Part shown: one piece after another, positions 53,332-62,446 of the stretch
Layout: each line of letters opens with the position of its first letter
How positions within the stretch are numbered: position 1 is the first letter of the stretch
Assembly (NCBI RefSeq): GCF_041928815.1
Contig: NZ_JBHFEI010000008.1
Location: forward strand, 186,001 to 250,000
From: JBHFEI01 sp041928815
GTDB taxonomy: Bacteria > Pseudomonadota > Alphaproteobacteria > Rhizobiales > Rhizobiaceae
Length of the DNA stretch: 64,000 nucleotides
Direction of reading: 5' to 3'
Program-made: the position numbers and the translations under genes
The notes under the pieces: generated by a model
What the model saw: the letters and a program-made list of their open reading frames with translations, nothing else
Databases searched by the model: none
What the model was told of the DNA's origin: nothing

Positions 53332-54621
53332 ATGACGAAGCCGCTTGTCCTCACCCATCTGCGCATCCTCGACCCCTCGCGCGACCTCGACGAGACCGGC
53401 GCGATCATCGTCGTCGACGGGCGCATCGCCGCCGCCGGCGCCGGAGCGATGAACCAGGGCGTGCCCGACGGGGCGGAGGTGCGCGACTGCCGCGACCTCG
53501 TCGCCGTGCCCGGCCTCGTCGACGCGCGCGTCCACACCGGCGAGCCGGGCGCGGAACACCGCGAGACGATCGAATCGGCGGCGAGGGCGGCGGCGGCCGG
53601 CGGCGTCACCTCGATCATCACCATGCCGGACAGCGAACCGGTCATCGACGACATCGCCCTTGTCGAGTTCGTGCTCAAATCCGCCCGCGACCGCGCCGTC
53701 GTCAACGTCCATCCGGCAGCGGCGCTGACCAAGGGGCTGGCCGGCACGGAGATGACCGAGTTCGGTCTCCTGCTCGAGGCCGGCGCCGTCTGCCTGACGA
53801 ACGGCCGCCAGCCGCTGCACGACACGCAGGTGCTGCGCCGGGCGATGACCTATGCGCGGGAATTCGGCGCGGTCATTTCGCTGGAGACCCGCGACCGCTA
53901 TCTCGGCGCGAACGGCGTGATGAACGAGGGGCTGCTCGCAAGCTGGCTCGGGCTTTCCGGCATTCCGCGCGAGGCGGAACTGATCCCGCTCGAACGCGAC
54001 CTGCGCATCGCGGCGCTGACGCGTGGCGCCTATCATGCGGCAAAGCTCTCCGTTCCCGAATCGGTCGCGGCCGTCACCGACGCACGCAGCCGCGGCGTCA
54101 ACGCCACCTGCGCCGCCTCGATCAACAATCTGACGCTGAACGAGAACGACATCGGCGAATACCGCACCTTCTTCAAGCTGTCGCCGCCGCTGCGCGGCGA
54201 GGACGATCGCAGCGCGATGGCCGACGCACTGGCGAAGGGCGAGATCGACATCATCGTCTCCTCGCACGATCCGCAGGACGTCGACACCAAGCGCCTGCCC
54301 TTCGCCGATGCCGCCGACGGCGCCGTCGGCCTCGAAACCCTGCTCCCGTCGGCGCTGCGCCTGCACCACAGCGGCTCTGTGCCGTTGATGCGGCTGATCG
54401 ATGCGCTCTCCACCCGGCCGGCGCGGATCTTCGGTCTCGATGCGGGAACGCTGGCGCCCGGCGCGCGCGCCGACATCACCCTCATCGACCTCGACGAGCC
54501 GTGGATCCTGTCGCGCGACGCGCTCTTGTCGCGCTCGAAAAACACGCCCTTCGAAAATGCCCGCTTTACCGGCCGCGCCGTTCGCACCTATGTTTCGGGA
54601 CGCTGCGTCCATTCCGTCTGA
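53332..54621 (+). CDS. pyrC: Dihydroorotase-like protein, apparently catalytically inactive (PyrC')
   Basis: An amidohydrolase-fold homologue of dihydroorotase, 429 residues. The usual metal motif D-x-H-x-H is changed to DARVH in PGLVDARVHTGEPGAEHRET, so the first His is lost. The later His ligands are also altered (AVISLETRDRYLG and AASINNLTLNEND), and the catalytic Asp region reads IIVSSHDPQDVDTK. The residual VNVHPAAALTKGLAG is preserved. This pattern matches the PyrC' proteins of Pseudomonas, which do not cut dihydroorotate but are needed to assemble aspartate carbamoyltransferase. It lies directly after pyrB. An active dihydroorotase should be elsewhere in the genome. Confidence 0.9.
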   Translation: MTKPLVLTHLRILDPSRDLDETGAIIVVDGRIAAAGAGAMNQGVPDGAEVRDCRDLVAVPGLVDARVHTGEPGAEHRETIESAARAAAAGGVTSIITMPDSEPVIDDIALVEFVLKSARDRAVVNVHPAAALTKGLAGTEMTEFGLLLEAGAVCLTNGRQPLHDTQVLRRAMTYAREFGAVISLETRDRYLGANGVMNEGLLASWLGLSGIPREAELIPLERDLRIAALTRGAYHAAKLSVPESVAAVTDARSRGVNATCAASINNLTLNENDIGEYRTFFKLSPPLRGEDDRSAMADALAKGEIDIIVSSHDPQDVDTKRLPFADAADGAVGLETLLPSALRLHHSGSVPLMRLIDALSTRPARIFGLDAGTLAPGARADITLIDLDEPWILSRDALLSRSKNTPFENARFTGRAVRTYVSGRCVHSV

Positions 54622-54648
54622 CGGCGGCCGATCGGGGGAGGATCTCTG

Positions 54649-55260
54649 GTGAACGACGTCTTCTGGGAACCCGGCCTGCTGCCGACGCTCGCGAGCCTCG
54701 TCTTCGGCTACCTGCTCGGCACCATCCCCTTCGGCTTGATCCTGACGCGGGCGGCGGGCCTCGGGGACGTGCGCAAGATCGGCTCCGGCAATATCGGCGC
54801 CACCAACGTGCTGCGCACCGGCAACAAGAAGCTGGCGGCCGCGACCCTTCTGCTCGACGCGCTGAAGGGAACGGCGGCGGCGGCGCTGGCCGGCCTCGTC
54901 TCGCCGGATCTGGCGCTTTCTGCCGGTTTTGCCGCCTTTCTCGGCCATCTCTTCCCGGTCTGGCTCGGCTTCAAGGGCGGCAAGGGTGTCGCGACCTATA
55001 TCGGCGTTCTGCTCGGCGTGGCGCCGCCGATGATGCTCGTCTTCGCCGTGGTCTGGCTCGCCTCGGCGAAGATCACCCGCTATTCCTCGCTTTCGGCGCT
55101 GATCGCGACGCTGGTCGTGCCCGTCGTCACCTATGCGTTCGACCACGAGAAGATGGCGATCCTCTTCGCGGTGATGACCGCCATCACCTGGATCAAGCAC
55201 CGCGCCAACATCGCAAGGCTCCTGAACGGAACGGAAAGCAGGATCGGTTCGAAGGGTTAG
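54649..55260 (+). CDS. plsY: Acyl-phosphate:glycerol-3-phosphate acyltransferase
   Basis: An inner-membrane enzyme that makes lysophosphatidic acid from acyl phosphate and glycerol 3-phosphate. The 203 residues have about five spans and the three PlsY signatures: GYLLGTIPFGLILTR near residue 25, KIGSGNIGATNVLRTGNKK near residue 45, and GHLFPVWLGFKGGKGVATYI near residue 105. The start is a GTG at 54649 behind a strong GGGGGAGGA. It follows the pyr genes by 27 bases and precedes dprA by four. Confidence 0.95.
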   Translation: MNDVFWEPGLLPTLASLVFGYLLGTIPFGLILTRAAGLGDVRKIGSGNIGATNVLRTGNKKLAAATLLLDALKGTAAAALAGLVSPDLALSAGFAAFLGHLFPVWLGFKGGKGVATYIGVLLGVAPPMMLVFAVVWLASAKITRYSSLSALIATLVVPVVTYAFDHEKMAILFAVMTAITWIKHRANIARLLNGTESRIGSKG

Positions 55261-55264
55261 GCCC

Positions 55265-56416
55265 ATGCCGGCATACGGGGCGGAGCGGAAAGGCACGGCG
55301 CTGACCGACCGGCAGCGCCTCGCCTGGCTGCGGCTGATCCGCAGCGACAATGTCGGTCCCGTCACCTTCCGCCACCTGATCAATCATTTCGGCACGGCGC
55401 AGGCGGCGATCGAGGCGCTGCCGGAGCTCTCCCGCCGCGGCGGCTCGCCCCGGCCGATCCGCATCGCGAGTCTGAGCGAGGCCGAGCGCGAAATGGAGAC
55501 GGCCGCGCGGGCCGGCGCCCGCTTCATCGGGCTCGGCGAGCCGGATTATCCGCCGGCGCTGCGCCAGATCGACGGCGCGCCGCCGCTCCTTGCCGCGAAA
55601 GGACGGCTCGACGCCGCGACGACGCCCTCGCTCGGCATCGTCGGCGCCCGCAATGCGTCTGCGAACGGCATGAAGTTCGCGGCGATGATCGCCCGCGAGG
55701 CGGGCCGCGCCGGCTATGTCGTGACCTCCGGCCTGGCCCGCGGCATCGACACGGCCGCCCACCGCGCCACGCTTGCAACCGGCACCATCGCCGCGATGGC
55801 CGGCGGCCTGGACAAGCCCTATCCACCGGAAAACATCGGCCTTCTCGACGAGATCACCGAGGGCCAGGGCCTCGCGATCAGCGAGATGCCCTTCGGCTGG
55901 GAGCCACGCGCGCGTGACTTCCCGCGGCGCAACCGGCTGATCGCCGGTATCGCGCTCGGCGTCGTCGTGGTCGAGGCGGCGGTCCGGTCCGGATCGCTGA
56001 TCACCGCGCGGCTCGCCGCCGATTTCGGCCGGCTGGTCTTCGCGACGCCCGGCTCCCCCTTCGACCCGCGCTCGGAGGGCACCAACAACCTCCTGAAACA
56101 GGGCGCCACGGTGACGACGGCCGCCTCCGACGTGCTCGATGCGCTGGCGCCGCTCAGCCGCTTCGATCTCTTTTCACCGCACGAGATCGACGAACCGCCG
56201 CGCGAACAGGCGGAGACCCGCCCCGATGCACCCTCGGACCGGGACCGCGCGACGCTGATCGAGGCCCTGTCCTTCTCGCCGACGGATGTCGACGACATCG
56301 TCCGCCATACCGGCCTTTCCGCCGCCGCCGTCCATCTCGCCCTTCTGGAACTGGACCTGGCGGGCCGGCTGCAGCGCCACTCAGGCGGACGGGTCTCGCT
56401 TGTTGAGCGGACGTGA
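55265..56416 (+). CDS. dprA: DNA processing protein DprA
   Basis: Binds incoming single-stranded DNA during natural transformation and loads RecA. The 383 residues have an N-terminal SAM-like region (AWLRLIRSDNVGPVTFRHLI), the Rossmann-like core LGIVGARNASANGMKFAAMI near residue 125, VTSGLARGIDTAAHRATLAT, FPRRNRLIAGIALGVVVVEA and SGSLITARLAADFGR, and a C-terminal winged helix (VDDIVRHTGLSAAAVHLALL). Its last 36 bases overlap a small gene on the other strand. Most alphaproteobacteria keep dprA regardless of known competence. Confidence 0.95.
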   Translation: MPAYGAERKGTALTDRQRLAWLRLIRSDNVGPVTFRHLINHFGTAQAAIEALPELSRRGGSPRPIRIASLSEAEREMETAARAGARFIGLGEPDYPPALRQIDGAPPLLAAKGRLDAATTPSLGIVGARNASANGMKFAAMIAREAGRAGYVVTSGLARGIDTAAHRATLATGTIAAMAGGLDKPYPPENIGLLDEITEGQGLAISEMPFGWEPRARDFPRRNRLIAGIALGVVVVEAAVRSGSLITARLAADFGRLVFATPGSPFDPRSEGTNNLLKQGATVTTAASDVLDALAPLSRFDLFSPHEIDEPPREQAETRPDAPSDRDRATLIEALSFSPTDVDDIVRHTGLSAAAVHLALLELDLAGRLQRHSGGRVSLVERT

Positions 56417-56602
56417 CAGCGGCCGGTGGCCGGCAAGGATGTCGGAGGCCTCGACATAGGCCATTTCGATCAGGTAGGCGAGCATGTCCGCCCCCTGCCC
56501 CTCGGTCACGGTGCGCAACTCGCCGAGGATCTGCCGCACATACTGGATGGTAGAATGGGAATCATTTCCTTTTAAACTGTTTCTCGCTGAATTCGCTACC
56601 AT
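56381..56602 (-). CDS. Small protein of unknown function between dprA and topA
   Basis: A 73-residue helical protein: MVANSARNSLKGNDSHSTIQ, then YVRQILGELRTVTEGQGADM and LAYLIEMAYVEASDILAGHR. The ATG at 56600-56602 is preferred over an upstream start because the region beyond it is low-GC and not protein-like. It has the look of a conserved rhizobial small protein, but I cannot name a family. It converges on dprA with a 36-base overlap. Confidence 0.65.
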   Translation of the reverse strand: MVANSARNSLKGNDSHSTIQYVRQILGELRTVTEGQGADMLAYLIEMAYVEASDILAGHRPLSRPLNKRDPSA

Positions 56603-56898
56603 ATCAGACTCCCATAAATTACTACAGCCACAACCCGGCCCGGAAAAGCGCACAATCTGGCGGAAAAAATAGGTTGTATTCTCTGATTTCATGCTATTTC
56701 AACGATAGTTGATGCTACCATAGATTACAATAGGAATTTAGTCTTTATCACCTTTCGAAGGCGTTTTAGACCGGCCGGCACCGAAAGCCCCTTGACCCGG
56801 CCGGATTCGCCCTCCATGTCGGGAGGTGACGAATATGCGGGCGTGCCGCGTCAGCGAGGCCGGGCACGCGATCCGCTGACTGCCTCTGAGTATGACGC
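56603..56898. promoter_or_regulatory. Low-GC intergenic region upstream of topA
   Basis: About 300 bases that are visibly richer in A and T than the rest of the window, mainly 56603-56760. GCTACCATA occurs at 56595-56603 and 56714-56722, and the inverted ATGGTAG at 56547-56553. The region separates the divergent 73-residue gene and topA and is likely to contain promoters for both. Supercoiling-sensitive control of topA would fit, but that is inference. Confidence 0.5.
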
Positions 56899-59613
56899 AT
56901 GAATCTGGTCGTCGTGGAATCGCCCGCGAAAGCAAAGACAATCAACAAGTATCTCGGCTCCGGCTACAAGGTGCTCGCCTCCTTCGGCCATGTGCGCGAC
57001 CTGCCGGCGAAGGACGGCTCCGTGCTGCCGGACCAGGACTTCGAGATGCTGTGGGAGGTGGATGCCGCCTCCGCCAAGAGGGTCAAGGACATCGCCGACG
57101 CGGTGAAGACCTCGGATGCCGTCTATCTCGCGACCGACCCCGACCGCGAGGGCGAGGCGATCTCCTGGCATGTGCTCGACCTCCTGAAGAAGAAGAAGGT
57201 GATCGGCGCCAAGCCGGTGAAGCGCGTCGTCTTCAACGCCATCACCAAGAAGGCCGTGCTCGATGCCATGGCCCATCCCCGCGACATCGACGAGCCGCTG
57301 GTCGATGCCTATCTCGCCCGCCGCGCCCTCGACTATCTCGTCGGCTTCAACCTCTCGCCGGTGCTCTGGCGCAAGCTGCCGGGCGCGCGCTCGGCCGGGC
57401 GCGTGCAGTCGGTCGCCCTCCGGCTCGTCTGCGACCGGGAGTCCGAGATCGAGCGTTTCGTCTCGGAGGAGTACTGGAACATCTCGGCGCTCCTGAAGAC
57501 GCCGCGCGGCGATGTCTTCGAGGCACGGCTTGCGTCTGCCGACGGCAAGCGGCTGGCGGCACGCGCCATCGGCGACGGGGACAGGGCGGGCCGGCTGAAG
57601 GACCTGCTCGAGGGCGCTTCCTATGTCGTCGACAGCGTCGAGGCCAAGCCGACAAAACGCAACCCGTCGCCCCCCTTCACCACCTCGACCCTGCAGCAGG
57701 CCGCCTCGTCCAAGCTCGGCTTCTCCGCCTCGCGCACGATGCAGGTGGCGCAGAAGCTCTACGAGGGCATCGATCTCGGCGGAGAGACGGTCGGCCTGAT
57801 CACCTATATGCGAACCGACGGCGTGCAGATGGCCGGAGAGGCGATCGACGCGGCGCGGCGCGCCATCGGCCACCAGTTCGGCGAGCGCTACGTGCCGGAA
57901 AAGCCGCGCTTCTATGCGACCAAGGCGAAGAACGCCCAGGAAGCGCATGAGGCGATCCGCCCTACGGACTTCACCCGCACGCCCGAACAGATGCGCCGCT
58001 TCCTCGACGGCGACATGCTGAAGCTCTACGACCTCGTCTGGAAGCGCGGCATCGCCAGCCAGATGGCCTCGGCGGAGCTCGAACGCACCACGGTCGAGAT
58101 CACCGCGAAGAACGGCGGCGAGACGGCGGGCCTGCGCGCCACCGGTTCCGTCATCCGCTTCGACGGCTTCATCGCCGCCTACACCGACCAGAAGGAGGAT
58201 GGCGACGCCCCGGACGAGGATGACGAGGACGGCCGGCTGCCGGAGATCAATGCTCGCGAAAGCCTCGGCAAGGAGAAGGTGAACGCGACCCAGCACTTCA
58301 CCGAGCCGCCGCCGCGCTATTCCGAAGCCTCGCTGATCAAGAAGATGGAGGAGCTCGGCATCGGCCGGCCCTCGACCTATGCCGCGACGCTCGCGACGCT
58401 GCGCGACCGCGAATACGTGGTGATCGACAAGCGCAAGCTGATCCCGGAGCCGAAGGGCCGGCTGGTGACGGCCTTCCTGGAAAGCTTCTTCACCCGCTAC
58501 GTCGAGTACGACTTCACGGCCTCGCTCGAGGAGAAGCTCGACCAGATCTCGGCCGGCGATCTCAACTGGAAGGACGTGCTGCGCGAGTTCTGGACGAATT
58601 TCTTCGCCCAGATCGAGGACACGAAGGAACTGCGCGTCACCAACGTGCTCGACGCGCTGAACGAGATCCTGGCGCCGCTCGTCTTCCCGAAGCGCGAGGA
58701 CGGCAGCGATCCGCGGATCTGCCAGGTCTGCGGCACGGGAAAACTGTCGCTGAAGCTCGGCAAGTACGGCGCCTTCGTCGGCTGCTCGAACTATCCGGAC
58801 TGCAATTTCACCCGGCAATTGTCGAGCGACGGCAACGATGCCGAGGCGGCCGCCTCGAACGAACCGCAATCGCTCGGCCGCGATCCGATGACGGGCGAGG
58901 AGATTACGCTGCGTTCCGGCCGTTTCGGTCCTTACGTCCAGCGTGGCGACGGCAAGGAGGCGAAGCGCTCCAGCCTGCCGAAGGGCTGGACGCCGGCGAC
59001 GATCGATCACGAGAAGGCGGTGGCGCTTCTCTCCCTGCCGCGCGACATCGGCCAGCATCCGGAAACCGGCAAGATGATCTCGTCCGGCCTCGGCCGCTAC
59101 GGGCCGTTCCTGCTGCATGACGGGAAATACGCCAATCTCGAATCGATCGAGGACGTGTTCTCGGTCGGCCTCAACCGCGCCGTGGCCGTGCTCGCCGACA
59201 AGGCGGCCGGCGGCGGCAAGGGACGCGGCCGCACCGCGGCGGCGGCGCTGAAGGAACTCGGCAACCATCCTGAAGGCGGTGCCGTGACCGTGCGCGACGG
59301 GCGTTACGGACCCTATGTCAACTGGGGCAAGGTGAACGCCACCCTCCCCAAGGGCAAGGATCCGCAGGCGATCACCCTCGAGGAGGCGATCCCGCTGCTT
59401 GCCGAACGCGCCGGCAAGGTCTCGACCAAGCCCGCCAAGGCGGCGCCGAAGGCCAAGGCGAAGGCGGCAGCCGCCGACGGCGAGGCCGACGCCGCGCCCG
59501 CGGCCCGCCGCAAGGCGGCGGCGAAGCCCGCCGGCGCCAAGGCGACAGCCGCCAAGACAGCAGGGGCCAAGGCGAAACCGGCGGCGAAAGCGAAGAAGAA
59601 GGACGCATCTTGA
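56899..59613 (+). CDS. topA: DNA topoisomerase I
   Basis: Relaxes negative supercoils by a type IA single-strand passage. The 904 residues start MNLVVVESPAKAKTINKYLG (TOPRIM) with the metal motif YLATDPDREGEAISWHVLDL near residue 85; the active-site Tyr is in LITYMRTDGVQMAGEA near residue 300. The C-terminal part has one four-Cys zinc motif (CQVCG and GCSNYPDC) near residue 615, followed by Gly-Arg-Phe/Tyr-Gly-Pro repeats (SGRFGPYVQRGD, LGRYGPFLLHDGK, DGRYGPYVNWGK) and a Lys/Ala-rich tail from about residue 845. The stop overlaps the TTG start of rnr. Confidence 0.97.
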   Translation: MNLVVVESPAKAKTINKYLGSGYKVLASFGHVRDLPAKDGSVLPDQDFEMLWEVDAASAKRVKDIADAVKTSDAVYLATDPDREGEAISWHVLDLLKKKKVIGAKPVKRVVFNAITKKAVLDAMAHPRDIDEPLVDAYLARRALDYLVGFNLSPVLWRKLPGARSAGRVQSVALRLVCDRESEIERFVSEEYWNISALLKTPRGDVFEARLASADGKRLAARAIGDGDRAGRLKDLLEGASYVVDSVEAKPTKRNPSPPFTTSTLQQAASSKLGFSASRTMQVAQKLYEGIDLGGETVGLITYMRTDGVQMAGEAIDAARRAIGHQFGERYVPEKPRFYATKAKNAQEAHEAIRPTDFTRTPEQMRRFLDGDMLKLYDLVWKRGIASQMASAELERTTVEITAKNGGETAGLRATGSVIRFDGFIAAYTDQKEDGDAPDEDDEDGRLPEINARESLGKEKVNATQHFTEPPPRYSEASLIKKMEELGIGRPSTYAATLATLRDREYVVIDKRKLIPEPKGRLVTAFLESFFTRYVEYDFTASLEEKLDQISAGDLNWKDVLREFWTNFFAQIEDTKELRVTNVLDALNEILAPLVFPKREDGSDPRICQVCGTGKLSLKLGKYGAFVGCSNYPDCNFTRQLSSDGNDAEAAASNEPQSLGRDPMTGEEITLRSGRFGPYVQRGDGKEAKRSSLPKGWTPATIDHEKAVALLSLPRDIGQHPETGKMISSGLGRYGPFLLHDGKYANLESIEDVFSVGLNRAVAVLADKAAGGGKGRGRTAAAALKELGNHPEGGAVTVRDGRYGPYVNWGKVNATLPKGKDPQAITLEEAIPLLAERAGKVSTKPAKAAPKAKAKAAAADGEADAAPAARRKAAAKPAGAKATAAKTAGAKAKPAAKAKKKDAS

Positions 59614-61955
59614 GCAAGGCGCCCCGCGATTCCGCCGCCGGAAAGCCGCCGCGCAAGGGCGGGCGCGGCGGGTTGCCCGACCTTCAGGCGCATCCGCCGA
59701 TCATCCAGGGCGTGGTGCCGCCGCGCGACGTGCTGCTGCGCTTCATCAGCGAGAACCCCGACCGGGCCTCCAAGCGCGAGATTTCCAAGGCTTTCGGCCT
59801 CAAGGGTGACACCCGCGTCGAGCTGAAGACGCTGCTGCGCGACCTTGAGGCCGACGGCATGGTCGAGAAGAAGCGCAAGTCGCTGGTCCGGCCCGGCGCG
59901 CTGCCGCCGATGACCGTGCTCGACATCACGTCCCGCGACAAGGACGGCGAGCTGATCGGCCGGCCGGCCGAGTGGCCGGACGACGGCTCGGTCGCGCCCG
60001 CCGTACTGATCCGCCAGTCGGCGTCGGGCGCCTCGAAGACGAAGGCGCCGGTCGGCGGCCTCGGCGACCGGGTGCTGGCGAAGATCTTCCCGGCGAAGGA
60101 ACGCGGCGGACCGGCCTACACGGCCAGGATCGTCAAGGTGCTCGACCGGCGCCAGAACGCCGCCCTCGGCGTGCTGCGCCTCAATCCGGACGGCAGCGGC
60201 CGGATCATGCCGATCGAAAGGCGCGGCGAGGAACTGGTCGTCGAGGCCGAGGATCGCGGCGCGGCCGCCGACGGCGACCTCGTCTCGGCCGAGGTGATCC
60301 GCAGCGGCCGCTTCGGCCTGCCGCGCGCGCGCGTCGCCTCGGTCATCGGTTCCGTCGCCTCGGAAAAGGCGATCTCGATGATCGCCATCCATGCCCATGG
60401 CATCCCCTATATCTTCCCGGATGCGGTGCTGAAGGAGGCCGAAGACGCCGGCCCGGCGACGGTGGCGAAGCGCGAGGACTGGCGTTCCCTGCCGCTCGTC
60501 ACCATCGACCCGGCCGATGCCAAGGATCACGACGACGCCGTCCACGCCGAGCCCGACCCCTCGCCCGACAATCCCGACGGCGTGATCGTCACGGTCGCCA
60601 TCGCCGACGTCTCCTGGTATGTCCGGCCGAGATCGGCGCTCGACCGCGAGGCGCTGAAGCGCGGCAACTCCGTCTATTTCCCCGATCGCGTCGTGCCGAT
60701 GCTGCCCGAGCGCATCTCCAACGACCTCTGCTCGCTGAAGGAAGGCGTCGACCGCCCGGCGCTCGCCGTGCGCATGCGCTTCTCGAAGGAGGGCCGCAAG
60801 GCGGGCCACACCTTCCACCGGATCATGATGCGCAGCGCGGCGAAGCTCTCCTACCAGCAGGCTCAGGCCGCGATCGACGGAAGCCCGGACGACAAAACCG
60901 GCCCGATCCTCGAGGCGATCCTGAAGCCGCTCTGGCACGCCTATGGTCTCCTGTCGCGCGGCCGCGAACGGCGCCAGCCGCTCGAGCTCAACATGCCGGA
61001 GCGCAAGATCCTGCTGAAGCCGGACGGCACCGTCGACCGGGTCCTGGTGCCCGACCGCCTCGACGCCCACCGGCTGATCGAGGAGATGATGATCCAGGCA
61101 AACGTCGCCGCCGCCGAGACGCTGGAGCAGAAGCGCCAGCCGCTGATCTACCGCGTGCACGATACGCCGTCGCTCGCCAAGCAGGAGACGCTGCGCGAAT
61201 TCCTCGCGACACTCGACATTTCGCTGGTGAAGGGCGGCAACCTGCGCTCGAACCATTTCAACGGGATCCTGTCGAAGGCCGAGGGCAAGCCCTACGAGAC
61301 CATGGTCAACGAGATGGTGCTGCGCTCGCAGAGCCAGGCCGTCTACGCGCCGGAGAATATCGGCCATTTCGGCCTCAACCTGATGAAATACGCCCATTTT
61401 ACCTCGCCGATCCGCCGTTATGCCGATCTCATCGTGCACCGGGCGCTGGTCGGCAGCCTCGGGCTCGGCGAGGGCGGCATCACGCCGGACGAGGAGAAGG
61501 ATCTCGAGGATATCGCCGCCGAGATTTCCGCCTTCGAACGCCGCGCCATGGTGGCCGAGCGGGAGACCGTGGACCGCCTGATCGCCCACCATCTCGCCGG
61601 CCGTGTCAACGAGGAGTTCGAGGGCCGGGTCTCGGGTGTCACCAAGGCAGGCCTCTTCGTCGTGCTGCCCGCCTATGGCGCCGACGGCTTCGTGCCGATC
61701 TCGACGCTCGGGCGCGACTATTTCATCTTCGACGAGGCGCGCCAGGCCCTCGTCGGCGAGAAGACCGGGCTCGGCTACCGGCTCGGCGACACGGTCCGGG
61801 TCAAACTGGCCGAGGCGATACCGCTCGCGGGTGCGCTGCGCTTCGAGATGGAAAGCGAAGGGCGCAAGATGCCGGTGGCGACGCGCTCGTTCCACAAGAG
61901 CGGACGGCGTGCGCAGCGGCAGCCGGGTATCCGGCCGCCGCGTGGCCGGCGCTGA
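59610..61955 (+). CDS. rnr: Ribonuclease R
   Basis: A processive 3'-5' exoribonuclease that degrades structured RNA. The 781 residues include an N-terminal helix-turn-helix-like region (FISENPDRASKREISKAFGL), cold-shock domains, the RNB catalytic domain with the Asp cluster in VTIDPADAKDHDDAVHAEPD near residue 300, KYAHFTSPIRRYADLIVHR near residue 595, and a C-terminal S1 domain (FEGRVSGVTKAGLFVVLPAY) with a basic tail. The start is a TTG at 59610 within TTGA, overlapping the topA stop, so the two are translationally coupled. Confidence 0.95.
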   Translation: MSKAPRDSAAGKPPRKGGRGGLPDLQAHPPIIQGVVPPRDVLLRFISENPDRASKREISKAFGLKGDTRVELKTLLRDLEADGMVEKKRKSLVRPGALPPMTVLDITSRDKDGELIGRPAEWPDDGSVAPAVLIRQSASGASKTKAPVGGLGDRVLAKIFPAKERGGPAYTARIVKVLDRRQNAALGVLRLNPDGSGRIMPIERRGEELVVEAEDRGAAADGDLVSAEVIRSGRFGLPRARVASVIGSVASEKAISMIAIHAHGIPYIFPDAVLKEAEDAGPATVAKREDWRSLPLVTIDPADAKDHDDAVHAEPDPSPDNPDGVIVTVAIADVSWYVRPRSALDREALKRGNSVYFPDRVVPMLPERISNDLCSLKEGVDRPALAVRMRFSKEGRKAGHTFHRIMMRSAAKLSYQQAQAAIDGSPDDKTGPILEAILKPLWHAYGLLSRGRERRQPLELNMPERKILLKPDGTVDRVLVPDRLDAHRLIEEMMIQANVAAAETLEQKRQPLIYRVHDTPSLAKQETLREFLATLDISLVKGGNLRSNHFNGILSKAEGKPYETMVNEMVLRSQSQAVYAPENIGHFGLNLMKYAHFTSPIRRYADLIVHRALVGSLGLGEGGITPDEEKDLEDIAAEISAFERRAMVAERETVDRLIAHHLAGRVNEEFEGRVSGVTKAGLFVVLPAYGADGFVPISTLGRDYFIFDEARQALVGEKTGLGYRLGDTVRVKLAEAIPLAGALRFEMESEGRKMPVATRSFHKSGRRAQRQPGIRPPRGRR

Positions 61956-61980
61956 CCGGAAGGAAAGGGAGAGAACCGCC

Positions 61981-62442
61981 ATGACGGGCCAGAGCGGCGA
62001 ACACGAGACACTGCGGCTTTCCGGCGACGCGCAGGAAGAGCGCCCAACCGGGCTGGCGATCCGTCGCGGCCTGTCGAACCGCTGCCCGGCCTGCGGAGAG
62101 GGCCGGCTCTTCCGTGCCTTCCTCAAGACGGTCGAGCGTTGCGACCGCTGCGGCGAGCGCATGGACCATCACCGCGCCGATGACTTTCCGCCCTATATCA
62201 CCGTCACCATCATGGGCCATCTCGTGCTTGCCGGCTACATGGCGACCGATCTCGTCAGCTCGCTGAACAGCTGGCAGCATCTCGCCATCTGGGTGCCGGT
62301 GACGATCGTCGGCTCGCTGCTGCTGATGCAGCCGGTGAAGGGCGGCGTCGTCGGGCTGCAATGGGCGCTTCGCATGCACGGCTTCAGCGGCGAGGAGGAC
62401 GGACCGGCGGACGCGTTGCGCCCGGACGGATCGGCGCGCTGA
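61981..62442 (+). CDS. DUF983 membrane protein with zinc-ribbon-like motif
   Basis: A 153-residue protein. A four-Cys motif (RCPACGEGRLF split as CPACGEG and CDRCGERM) near residues 35-58 suggests a zinc ribbon, followed by HHRADDFPPYITVTIMGHLV and two membrane spans (the second near LAIWVPVTIVGSLLLMQPVK). This is the DUF983 pattern, common in alphaproteobacteria. The function is unknown. It starts 25 bases after rnr and four bases before the NUDIX gene ends the spacing, so an operon from topA onwards is likely. Confidence 0.9.
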   Translation: MTGQSGEHETLRLSGDAQEERPTGLAIRRGLSNRCPACGEGRLFRAFLKTVERCDRCGERMDHHRADDFPPYITVTIMGHLVLAGYMATDLVSSLNSWQHLAIWVPVTIVGSLLLMQPVKGGVVGLQWALRMHGFSGEEDGPADALRPDGSAR

Positions 62443-62446
62443 CGCC

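Noticed and set aside
59313..62162. A 949-codon minus-strand open frame opposite topA, rnr and DUF983
   Set aside because: It spans three real genes and is Arg/Asp/His-rich low-complexity sequence typical of antisense frames in GC-rich DNA.
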